Shown: positions 32,666 to 40,944 of the stretch, one piece after another
Layout of the letters: every line of letters begins with the position of its first letter
Position numbering within the stretch: the first letter of the stretch is position 1
NCBI GenBank assembly: GCA_033795365.1
Contig: JARYGU010000025.1
Span: 1-64,000 of the forward strand
From: JARYGU01 sp033795365
GTDB taxonomy: Bacteria; Pseudomonadota; Alphaproteobacteria; Rhizobiales; Rhizobiaceae
Reading direction: 5' to 3'
DNA: 64,000 nt
Notes under the pieces: model-generated
Seen by the model: the letters and a program-made list of their open reading frames with translations, nothing else
The model's database searches: none
What the model was told of the DNA's origin: nothing
Made by a program: the position numbers and the translations under genes

Positions 32666-33115
32666 TCAGGCGGCCTTGAAGGATTTCGCGGCCTTTTCGG
32701 CAGCAGACTTACCTGGAGCTGCAACGTTTTCCGCGACTTTACGGGTTGCTTCCTGGATCGACTTCGCCTGTTCGACGGTCACTTCCGCCTGCTTGCGCAG
32801 GAAGGCGGTCTGCAGTTCGAAAAGTTCGGAAATCGACTTCACGCCGAGAAGCGCCTCGAGATGGGAAAGCGAATTCTCCGTATTGGTGCGGAGCGCCTCG
32901 ATTGCCTTCAGGCCGAGCTCGACCGAACCGGAGTGGGCGTTTTCGAAGGTGGCCTCGACGGTCTTGGTCGCGTCGTCCGCCGCTTCCTTCATCTTGGCAT
33001 AGGCGTCCTTGGTCTGGGCAGCGCCCTTCTCCGCGAAATCGCGGAAGTTTTCAGCAAACTTGCTCGGGTCGAATGCGGCAAGCGAAAATATGTCGTCGGT
33101 CTTCTTCACAGCCAT
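32666..33115 (-). CDS. phasin family protein
   Basis: Phasins coat polyhydroxybutyrate granules and control their size and number. The 149 residues are almost entirely amphipathic helix, with the phasin_2 core around DFAEKGAAQTKDAYAKMKEA, and LELQTAFLRKQAE-like sequence, and an alanine/lysine-rich tail. It has its own promoter (TTGCAA-N17-TATATG on the minus strand) overlapped by a TGC-N3-GCA palindrome, and its own terminator. Confidence 0.92.
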   Translation of the reverse strand: MAVKKTDDIFSLAAFDPSKFAENFRDFAEKGAAQTKDAYAKMKEAADDATKTVEATFENAHSGSVELGLKAIEALRTNTENSLSHLEALLGVKSISELFELQTAFLRKQAEVTVEQAKSIQEATRKVAENVAAPGKSAAEKAAKSFKAA

Positions 33116-33167
33116 TTCAAGCTCCTTGTCGCGCCTCCCGGAGACGCCATCATTTTATGATGGTCTT

Positions 33168-33216
33168 CATATAGGAAATTTTTTTGTGCATTGCAACAAT
33201 TTTGTGCGACGCACAA
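33168..33216 (-). promoter_or_regulatory. phasin promoter with tandem TGC-N3-GCA sites
   Basis: The minus strand has TTGCAA (33196-33191), a 17-base spacer and TATATG (33173-33168). TGCATTGCA at 33187-33195 overlaps the -35, and a perfect palindrome TTGTGC-GAC-GCACAA lies at 33202-33216, 18 bases away centre to centre. The TGC-N3-GCA core resembles the CTGC-N3/4-GCAG sites of PhaR, the repressor that responds to polyhydroxybutyrate. Confidence 0.65.
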
Positions 33217-33344
33217 TGTTAACCCTGCTTCCCGAAAGCAGTGGCTTGTTTTACGCCCGGCGCTGGACCGCCACAGGTGCCCCCGCTATTAATAAAGCGT
33301 TAATCCTGCGTTTTTCTCGCGCAGAAGCTGAAGCAGGCCTGCCT

Positions 33345-36300
33345 ATGCCGACGAAACAGTACCCCTTTATCGATGTGGCCGTCCATGAGCGCGTGCGCGT
33401 GCCTTTCGCGCGCGGAGAGGCCGTGGTGCTGTTTTCGCCTGATCTGCAGCGGGTATTGTGGTCGAACGGCCGCGGCGCTGGCCTTTTCGGCCATGCCTCG
33501 ATCTATGATTTCCTCGACGCAGGCCCGCCGCATGGCGATATATCCTTCCGGCAGCTGGAGGCGTCGGCGGCGCAACTTCGGGCCGCGGGCAGCATGCGCT
33601 CCTTCCTGATGCGCATCGGCGCCGGTTTCCGCAGCATGCCCGTCAATGCCCGGGTCGAGCGGATCGCGGTGCGCCAGGGCGACGAGGCGATCCTCTTCAG
33701 CGCTCCGGTCGCGGGAGAGAGGGAAGCCGCACGGGAACGCGCGATCGCCATGCTTTCCGGCTTCGACGATCCGGATACGCATATGGCCGTTTTGGACGGC
33801 GATGGCGAGGTCATCGCGGCGTCCGGCGAGTTCGACAGCCTCGGCATGGACGAAGAGACGCGCCGGCTGCTCGTCAATGCGGCCGGCCGCAACGGCGACT
33901 GGCTGGTGAAGCGCCCGGTTCCGACGGGAAAGGGCCACCTGCCAGCAGCGATCGGGCGCATCTCAGCCGATCCCGCGCTCCATCTGCTTTTCGCGGTCGA
34001 AACAATCATCGGGAATCTCGATGCCGATTCGGGCCTCGCGGAGCAGCATGGCCCGAAAAGGCTATCCGGTTCGCCGCAGGCCGAAACACTGCCCGAAATC
34101 GCGGATCACGCGCCCGGCACAGCGCCCGATCGCGATGCAGCACCTGACCGCCCGAAAGATGATGAACACCATGCGACCGCAAAAGAGCCTGCGCCGGACG
34201 GCCAGGCGCATGTGCAGCCTCTCAACGAGGAGCTGACGCCGAAGGAAGCCGATGCTCCGGCTCGGCCTGCGGTATCGCCGCAGGCCGAGCCGGGCGACTT
34301 CGTCTTCAACAGCCACGGTCGCCCGGTCCGGTTCGTCTGGAAGATCGACGCGGAAGGCCGCTTCCGCGAGATTTCCGGCGAGTTCGCCGAGGCGGTCGGC
34401 CCGCGTGCAGCCGCCATCGTCGGAGAAGCCTTTACGGATGTCGCCGGAAGATACGGGCTCGATCCGGATGGAAAGATCGGGGAGCTTCTCCGCCGGCGCG
34501 ATACCTGGTCCGGCAAGACCATCCTCTGGCCGGTCGAAGGCACGAGCCTCGTCGTACCGGTGGACCTCGCCGCCCTCCCCACCTATTCGCGCAATCGCGA
34601 ATTCGACGGCTTCCGCGGCTTCGGCATCGTGCGCATCGCCGATGCGGTCGAGGATCCGAAGGCACTCGGCCTGTCCTTTCAGACGCCGGCGCCGGCGGAG
34701 GACATTGCGGATGAAGCCCCCACGGAGCAGCCTTCCGCAATCGAAGCGGCAGCCGAACCCGTTTCCGCGGAGGAGACGATGGAAGAGAGCCGGGCGGAGC
34801 TGCCGCTCGGCGAAGAGCCTGCCGCCGCGGACATCGAGGCCGGCGAGAGAACTCCGGAAACACCGCCCGGCGGACCCGCCGGCACGGATGACACCGCTTC
34901 GCCGGACGACGTCTTCCGTGGCGAGCGCCCGGCATTGCGGCTGGTGGAAAACGAAGGCCGCCGGCAATCCGACAAGGTCGTCCAGCTCCAGGGCAGACGC
35001 AGCCGAAGCATCTTCGAAGGGTTGTCGAGCGGAGAGCAGGCCGCCTTCCGTGAGATCGCCCGCCAGCTCGGCGAGAGCTTCGGCAAGCGAAGGCCGGAAG
35101 ACAGGCCGGCCGAACCGTCCGGCGTGCAATCGCCCGAAGCACAGGGCACAGGGCAGCAGGAAGACGCACGCACATCCTCCGCCCCCTCTGCCGGCGATTT
35201 GGAAGAGATGCCGGGGCTGGAGATCGGTCAGCATGCCGATGACATGCTTCCTGCCGAAAACGCCGCCGTCGCGCCGCCGCGCACGAGCATGGAATACGGC
35301 CTGACCGCCGCCGTCGTGGATGCGCTGCCGGTCGCCCTCCTGGTCCATGCCGGAGACCGGCTCGTCCATGCAAATCCCGAATTCTTCAAGCTGACGGAAT
35401 ATTCCTCCCTCGAACGGCTGGAGGCCGCCGGCGGCATCGACGCGCTTCTGCAAAGCCGCGACCTGGACGACGGCGAGCCGGACGGTACGATGCTGCTGCG
35501 CAGGGCGGACGGTACGGCGGGCCGCGTGCGGGCACGGCTGCAATCGATCCGCTGGGAGGACGGAACCTCGCTGATGCTCGCCTTGTCGCCGGCCCAGGCT
35601 GCGACGGCCGAGCCGCAGCCCCAGCCGGCCGAAGAGAGCGACGAACGCAATGCCGAGCAGATCGCGTTCGCCAATCTCCGGGTCGAGGCCGACGAGCTGC
35701 GCTCCATCCTGGAGACGGCGACCGACGGTGTCGTGATCGTCGGCCAGGAGGGCGAAATCCGTTCGATGAACCGCTCCGCAAGCGCCCTCTTCAACTATGA
35801 CGACGAAGAGACGCAGGGCAAACCCTTCGCCATGCTCTTCGCTCATGAAAGCCAGAAGGCCGTGCTCGATTATCTTGCCGGCCTCTCCGGCCATGGCGTC
35901 GCAAGCGTGCTCAACGACGGTCGCGAGGTGATCGGACGCGAGGCATCGGGCGGCTTCATTCCGCTGTTCATGACTATGGGCCGGCTCTCCTCCTCCAGCG
36001 GCTACTGCGCGGTGATCCGCGACATCACGCAATGGAAGCGGACGGAGGAGGAATTGCGCAGCGCCAAGCGCGCCGCCGAAACCGCCAATGCCCACAAGAG
36101 CGATTTCCTCGCCCGCGTCAGTCACGAGATCCGCACGCCGCTCAACGCGATCATCGGCTTCTCCGACATGATGGCGACCGAACGCTTCGGGCCGATCGGC
36201 CATTCGCGCTATGTCGAATATGCCAACGACATCGGACGGTCCGGCCGGCATGTGCTCGATATCGTCAACGACCTCCTCGACATCTCCAAGATCGAGGCCG

Positions 36301-36794
36301 GCGAGATGGATCTCGAATTCACCGCAGTCGGCCTGAATGAAACGGTTGCCGAAGCCGTATCGCTGGTGCAGCCGCAGGCCAACAGCCAGCGGGTCATCAT
36401 CCGAACCTCGCTCTCCGCATCCGTGCCGCAGGTCGTCGCCGACCTGCGCTCGGTCAAGCAGATCGCGCTCAACATTCTTTCGAACGCCATCCGCTTCACC
36501 CCTTCGGGCGGGCAGATCGTCGTGTCGACGGCCTATGAGGCCAACGGCAGCGTGGTGCTGCGCATCCGCGACACCGGTGTGGGCATGACGCGCAGCGAGC
36601 TGGAGCAGGCGATGAAGCCTTTCCGGCAGGTGACGACCGGCGCGCGCAAGCGGGGAGACGGCACCGGCCTTGGCCTGCCGCTCACCAAGGCGATGGTCGA
36701 CGCGAACCGGGCGAATTTCTCGATCAGCTCGGCGCCGAACGAAGGCACCCTCGTCGAGGTCGTCTTCCCCTCGCCGCGCGTGTTGGCAGACTAA
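33345..36794 (+). CDS. cbrA: PAS-containing histidine kinase, CbrA/PdhS type
   Basis: This 1149-residue kinase has an N-terminal sensor region (about 1-230), a middle rich in Ala, Pro and Glu (about 240-340 and 460-640) that is probably disordered, PAS-like domains (about 650-760 and 785-895), HisKA with H927 in RVSHEIRTPLNAIIGFSDMM, and a HATPase domain to the end (NILSNAIRF, DTGVGM, GTGLGLPL). No membrane segment is evident. RFGPIGHSRYVEY after the H box is typical of the PleC/DivJ/PdhS group that acts on DivK. Gene order beside a phasin gene fits S. meliloti CbrA, a regulator of cell cycle, exopolysaccharide and motility. Orthology rests on synteny from memory. Confidence 0.8.
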   Translation: MPTKQYPFIDVAVHERVRVPFARGEAVVLFSPDLQRVLWSNGRGAGLFGHASIYDFLDAGPPHGDISFRQLEASAAQLRAAGSMRSFLMRIGAGFRSMPVNARVERIAVRQGDEAILFSAPVAGEREAARERAIAMLSGFDDPDTHMAVLDGDGEVIAASGEFDSLGMDEETRRLLVNAAGRNGDWLVKRPVPTGKGHLPAAIGRISADPALHLLFAVETIIGNLDADSGLAEQHGPKRLSGSPQAETLPEIADHAPGTAPDRDAAPDRPKDDEHHATAKEPAPDGQAHVQPLNEELTPKEADAPARPAVSPQAEPGDFVFNSHGRPVRFVWKIDAEGRFREISGEFAEAVGPRAAAIVGEAFTDVAGRYGLDPDGKIGELLRRRDTWSGKTILWPVEGTSLVVPVDLAALPTYSRNREFDGFRGFGIVRIADAVEDPKALGLSFQTPAPAEDIADEAPTEQPSAIEAAAEPVSAEETMEESRAELPLGEEPAAADIEAGERTPETPPGGPAGTDDTASPDDVFRGERPALRLVENEGRRQSDKVVQLQGRRSRSIFEGLSSGEQAAFREIARQLGESFGKRRPEDRPAEPSGVQSPEAQGTGQQEDARTSSAPSAGDLEEMPGLEIGQHADDMLPAENAAVAPPRTSMEYGLTAAVVDALPVALLVHAGDRLVHANPEFFKLTEYSSLERLEAAGGIDALLQSRDLDDGEPDGTMLLRRADGTAGRVRARLQSIRWEDGTSLMLALSPAQAATAEPQPQPAEESDERNAEQIAFANLRVEADELRSILETATDGVVIVGQEGEIRSMNRSASALFNYDDEETQGKPFAMLFAHESQKAVLDYLAGLSGHGVASVLNDGREVIGREASGGFIPLFMTMGRLSSSSGYCAVIRDITQWKRTEEELRSAKRAAETANAHKSDFLARVSHEIRTPLNAIIGFSDMMATERFGPIGHSRYVEYANDIGRSGRHVLDIVNDLLDISKIEAGEMDLEFTAVGLNETVAEAVSLVQPQANSQRVIIRTSLSASVPQVVADLRSVKQIALNILSNAIRFTPSGGQIVVSTAYEANGSVVLRIRDTGVGMTRSELEQAMKPFRQVTTGARKRGDGTGLGLPLTKAMVDANRANFSISSAPNEGTLVEVVFPSPRVLAD

Positions 36795-36879
36795 GGCGGT
36801 TGCGCTAGACGAGGAACATTCATTTCGGGGCCGCGCCGGCGAAAAACCGGGGCCCGCACTAAGGTAATCAGGCAGGCTG

Positions 36880-38565
36880 GTGCAGGCACTTCCCGGTATA
36901 CGCGCCCTCAAGAGCAGCAGGAAAACCGGCGTCCTGGCGCATCCGGCGCTTGCGGCGGCAGCCGTCGTCGTTTCATTGGCGGTCTTGATGCCGATCGTCG
37001 CGATCGTCGTCATCGCCGCATCGGGCTCCGGCGGGGACTGGCCCCACCTGATCAGCAATGTCATTCCGCGGGCGACGATGCGCACGCTGCTTCTGATCGC
37101 GGGCGTGGGAGCCGCGACGGTGGTGACCGGCGTCGCCGCCGCATGGCTCGTCGCAAGCTGCGATTTCCCGTTGCGGCGTCTGCTGTCGGTGATGCTGGTG
37201 CTGCCGCTCGCCATTCCCTCCTATCTGGCGGCCTATGCCTTTGCGGAATTCTTCTCCTTCACCGGTCCCGTGCAGAGCGGCATCCGCACGCTCTTCGGCT
37301 ATCAGACGAGCCGGGATTACTGGTTTCCCGAGATCCGCACGACGGGCGGGGCGGTTCTGGTGCTCGCGAGCGTGCTCTATCCCTATATCTATCTCGCGGC
37401 CCGCTCGATGTTCCTGATGCAGGGACGGGCGGCCGCCGATGTCGGCCGCACGCTCGGCGCCGGTCCGCTCGCGGTCTTCGCACGCATACAGATCCCGATG
37501 GCGCGGCCGGCGATCATGGTCGGCCTGACGCTCGTCACCATGGAAACGTTGAACGACATCGGTGCCGTGGAATATCTCGGCGTGCAGACGCTCACCTTTT
37601 CGATCTTCGACACATGGCTCAATCGCGGCAGCCTTTCCGGCGCGGCGCAGATCGCCTGCATCATGCTGCTCTTCGTCGTCGGACTGCTCTTCGTCGAGCG
37701 TTCCGCCCGCCGGCGCCAGCGCTTCGCCAGCCACAAGACGACCGCTGCCGTTCATGACGCCGTCCGCCTGAAGCTTCGCGGCTCCCGGAAATGGGCAGCC
37801 ATGCTCGCCTGCCTGCTGCCGCCCGTTGCGGGTTTCGTGATCCCGGTCCTCGTGCTCGGCAATTACGCGCTGAACCGGCTGGACCAGTTCGCCTCAGCAC
37901 GCCTTCTCTCGGCCGTGTGGAACAGCGTGTTCGTCTCGACAGCCACGGCCTGCGTCGCCATTCTGCTCGCCTTCATGCTCTCCTATGCGACCCGCACGAC
38001 CCGCTCGCCGATGACGGCGGTCGCGGCGCGCCTGTCGTCCTTCGGCTACGGCGTGCCGGGAACCGTGCTTGCGATGGGCGTTCTGATGCCGCTCGCCGCA
38101 TTCGACAACGCCGTCGACGGGCTGCTGCGCGAATATGCGGGCCTGTCGAGCGGCCTCCTCCTCTCCGGAACGGGCTTTGCCATCATCTACGCATGTACCG
38201 TGCGCTTCATGACGATGGCGGAAGGCACGATCGACGCCGGCTTCCAGAAGCTCTCTCCGCATCTGGACATGGCTTCGCGAACGCTTGGCCGCACGAGCGC
38301 GCAGACACTTGCAGCCGTGCTCGTGCCGATGATGCGCCCGGCCACGCTGACCGCCGCCCTCCTCGTCTTTATCGAATCGATGAAGGAACTTTCCGCGACG
38401 ATCATGCTGCGCCCGTTCAACTTCAACACCCTGGCAACCCTCGTCTACGAAGACGCTTCGCGGGCACGCGTGGAGGATGCTTCCGTTGCGGCCGTCATCA
38501 TCGTGGCGGCCGGGCTGGTGCCGGTGTTTCTGGTTTCGCGCTCACTCGATCAGGGGCGGGCATAA
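36880..38565 (+). CDS. fbpB: iron(III) ABC transporter permease (FbpB type)
   Basis: The 561-residue protein has about 12 membrane segments in two fused BPD_transp_1 halves, the form found in FbpB/SfuB ferric permeases. Coupling loops are DVGRTLGAGPLAVFARIQIP (first half) and DMASRTLGRTSAQTLAAVLVP (second half). It may serve with the FbpA-like protein at 26861, although the genes are 9 kb apart and no ATPase gene adjoins either. The listed start is GTG-like or upstream-ambiguous (opening ALPGIRALKSSRKTG), so the first residues are uncertain. Confidence 0.85.
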   Translation: MQALPGIRALKSSRKTGVLAHPALAAAAVVVSLAVLMPIVAIVVIAASGSGGDWPHLISNVIPRATMRTLLLIAGVGAATVVTGVAAAWLVASCDFPLRRLLSVMLVLPLAIPSYLAAYAFAEFFSFTGPVQSGIRTLFGYQTSRDYWFPEIRTTGGAVLVLASVLYPYIYLAARSMFLMQGRAAADVGRTLGAGPLAVFARIQIPMARPAIMVGLTLVTMETLNDIGAVEYLGVQTLTFSIFDTWLNRGSLSGAAQIACIMLLFVVGLLFVERSARRRQRFASHKTTAAVHDAVRLKLRGSRKWAAMLACLLPPVAGFVIPVLVLGNYALNRLDQFASARLLSAVWNSVFVSTATACVAILLAFMLSYATRTTRSPMTAVAARLSSFGYGVPGTVLAMGVLMPLAAFDNAVDGLLREYAGLSSGLLLSGTGFAIIYACTVRFMTMAEGTIDAGFQKLSPHLDMASRTLGRTSAQTLAAVLVPMMRPATLTAALLVFIESMKELSATIMLRPFNFNTLATLVYEDASRARVEDASVAAVIIVAAGLVPVFLVSRSLDQGRA

Positions 38566-38590
38566 AAAAGGGGCGGCACGAAGCCGCCCG
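38563..38590 (-). terminator. terminator between the convergent fbpB and acsA genes
   Basis: GGGCGGC and GCCGCCC pair around a 5-base loop; on the minus strand the stem is followed by CTTTTTTATG. It is 225 bases beyond the acsA stop, so it either ends a long acsA 3' region or stops other minus-strand transcripts. Confidence 0.7.
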
Positions 38591-38813
38591 TAATTGATGC
38601 TGTTCCAACAAAAGCCAAGGAAACGACGTCATGCCTTCGGTGCCGCCGCGGCGGCCGGTACGCCCCTCATGGGACGCGCTCAAGTTGGGACGACCTTGCC
38701 CCATTGCGGATTAACAAATCCTTACCCCGTCCGTTCCGGCACAGCCTGCGCGTTCACAACTTCGTAAAGTTGGTTAATTCGCGCGCCCCGAAATCGTTAA
38801 CGGCGGAAGGCGG

Positions 38814-40766
38814 TCAGGTCCGCAACGCCTCCAGCCCGGAAAACAACTCCAGGGCTTCCGGATTGGCGAGTGCTTCCTTGTTCTTCACCGGCCTGCCGTG
38901 GACGACCTCGCGTACGGCAAGCTCGACGATCTTGCCCGACTTCGTGCGCGGGATATCGGCGACGGCGAGGATCTTCGCCGGCACATGCCGCGGCGACGCG
39001 CCGGTGCGGATGCGCGTCCTGATCGCCTTTTCCAGCGCCTCGTCCAGCGCGGCGCCGGGGGCGAGCCTGACGAAGAGGACGACGCGCACGTCGTCTTCCC
39101 ATTCCTGCCCGATGCAGAGCGCCTCGAGGACCTCTTCCATCTGCTCGACCTGATTGTAGATCTCGGCCGTGCCGATGCGCACCCCGCCGGGATTGAGCGT
39201 CGCATCCGAGCGTCCATGGATGACGATGCCGCCATGCTTCGTCCATTCGGCGAAATCGCCATGGCACCAGACATTGTCGAAGCGTTCGAAATAGGCCGCA
39301 CGGTATTTGGCGCCGTCCGGATCGTTCCAGAACATGATCGGCATGGAGGGAAAGGCCTTGGTGCAGACCAGTTCGCCCTTCTCACCGCGCACCGGCCGGC
39401 CATCGTCGTCCCAGACATCAACCGCAAGGCCGAGCCCCGGCCCCTGGATCTCGCCGCGCCAGACGGGTTTCAGCGGAACGCCGAGCACGAAGCAGGAGAC
39501 GATGTCCGTGCCGCCGGAGATCGAGGCGAGCTGGATATCCGGCTTGATGCCCTCGTAGACGAAGGAGAAACCCTCCGGCGACAGCGGCGAACCGGTGGAC
39601 GCGATCAGCCTCAGGCCCGAAAGGTCGTGGGAAGTGCGCGGCGTCAATCCGCTCTTGCGCACCGCGTCGATATATTTGGCCGAGGTGCCGAAAACCGCGA
39701 ATTTCTCCGCCTCGGCATAGTCGAACAGCACATTGCCGTCCGGCGCGAAGGGCGAGCCGTCATAAAGGCAGAGCGTCGCCCCGACGGCAAGGCCGGAGAC
39801 CAGCCAGTTCCACATCATCCAGCCGCATGTCGTGAAATAGAAGAGCTTTTCGCCCGGCTCCAGGCTGCTGTGGAAGCGGAGTTCCTTGAGATGCTGCAGG
39901 AGCGTTCCGCCCGCCGAGTGCACGATGCATTTCGGGACGCCGGTGGTGCCGGAGGAGAACAGGATATAGAGCGGGTGGCGGAAGGGCAGCCGCGCGAACG
40001 TCACGGGCCTGGACGGGAACGGCGCCGTGAAATCCGCAAGCGTCCTGCCCCGGTTCAGCGAAGCCGCAAGCGCCGGTGCGTCGCCGGCATAGGGCACGAC
40101 CAGCACCGGCACATCCAGTTTCGCGGCCACGGCTTTGACCTTTGCCGCCACGTCCTGGAGCTTGCCGTTGTACCAGTAGCCGTCACATACGATGAAAAGC
40201 TTGGGGCCGATCTGCCCGAAACGGTCCAGCACGCCCTGCTCGCCGAAATCGGGAGAGCAGGAAGACCAGATCGCGCCGAGCGAGGCCGCTGCAAGCATGC
40301 AGGCGACGGTTTCCGGCATATTGGGCATCATCGCGGCGACACGGTCGCCCTCGCCGATCCCCATCGCGGAAAAAGCCTGCTGCAAGCGGGAGACATGAGC
40401 GTGAAGCTCGTCCCAGGACCAGCGATAGGAAACCTTGTCCTCGCCGCGGAAGACGAGGGCATCTTCCCTGCCCGTCCGGCGAAGAAGATTTTCGGCAAAG
40501 TTCAATCTCGCTTCGGGGAAGAAGCGCGCGTCCAGCATGCGCTCGCCGTTTTCCAGGACCGTGCCGCCGCGATCGCCGATTACGTCGCAGAAATCCCATA
40601 GGCCGGACCAGAAGCCATCCCGATCCTCCACCGACCAGGCATGAAAGGCGTCATAATCCTCGAAGGTCCGCCCCGCCTTTGGCTCGCATTCCTTCATGAA
40701 GCGGGCCATCGGGCTGTTTTCCAGGACCTCGCGGGACGGTTCCCAAAGCGGCATTTCCAAGTTCAT
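38814..40766 (-). CDS. acsA2: acetoacetate-CoA ligase
   Basis: Acetoacetyl-CoA synthetase activates acetoacetate with ATP and CoA, the step that returns polyhydroxybutyrate breakdown products to metabolism. The 650-residue protein has the AMP-binding motif LFSSGTTGVPKCIVHSAGG, the ACS N-terminal region (FEDYDAFHAWSVEDRDGFW), and the C-terminal GRSDATLNPGGVRIGTAEIY and catalytic-lysine region PRTKSGKIVEL. The start at 40766 is the family start; earlier in-frame sequence overlaps the divergent asmA promoter. A TGCGACGCAC motif lies 38 bases upstream. Confidence 0.95.
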   Translation of the reverse strand: MNLEMPLWEPSREVLENSPMARFMKECEPKAGRTFEDYDAFHAWSVEDRDGFWSGLWDFCDVIGDRGGTVLENGERMLDARFFPEARLNFAENLLRRTGREDALVFRGEDKVSYRWSWDELHAHVSRLQQAFSAMGIGEGDRVAAMMPNMPETVACMLAAASLGAIWSSCSPDFGEQGVLDRFGQIGPKLFIVCDGYWYNGKLQDVAAKVKAVAAKLDVPVLVVPYAGDAPALAASLNRGRTLADFTAPFPSRPVTFARLPFRHPLYILFSSGTTGVPKCIVHSAGGTLLQHLKELRFHSSLEPGEKLFYFTTCGWMMWNWLVSGLAVGATLCLYDGSPFAPDGNVLFDYAEAEKFAVFGTSAKYIDAVRKSGLTPRTSHDLSGLRLIASTGSPLSPEGFSFVYEGIKPDIQLASISGGTDIVSCFVLGVPLKPVWRGEIQGPGLGLAVDVWDDDGRPVRGEKGELVCTKAFPSMPIMFWNDPDGAKYRAAYFERFDNVWCHGDFAEWTKHGGIVIHGRSDATLNPGGVRIGTAEIYNQVEQMEEVLEALCIGQEWEDDVRVVLFVRLAPGAALDEALEKAIRTRIRTGASPRHVPAKILAVADIPRTKSGKIVELAVREVVHGRPVKNKEALANPEALELFSGLEALRT

Positions 40767-40802
40767 CCGTATCCTCCACACCGATATCGTCTCTATAACA
40801 TG

Positions 40803-40813
40803 TTGCGACGCAC
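40803..40813 (-). promoter_or_regulatory. TGC-N3-GCA site before acsA2
   Basis: TGCGACGCA at 40804-40812 shares the 10-base core TGCGACGCAC with the phasin promoter palindrome. It lies 38-46 bases before the acsA2 start, next to TATAGT-like sequence on the minus strand. Confidence 0.45.
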
Positions 40814-40944
40814 TATAAAGGCCGGACAGTTCCGGCCGCGGCGCTTTCACGCCGCAATTCAGCCACCGGACTATTTGATTTCTTTCCGGCGAAGGCCTAA
40901 TCCCTTCGCCAAACCCGCGAACAGGATGAGGACCGCTACCAGAG

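Noticed and set aside
34062..37214. 1050-codon open frame on the minus strand
   Set aside because: It lies opposite the cbrA-type kinase and the iron permease start. Its composition is that of reverse-complemented codons and it has no domain pattern.
38757..38772. CAACTT-CGTA-AAGTTG hairpin near the acsA2 stop
   Set aside because: The stem is short and has no T-run on either strand; a better terminator lies further on.
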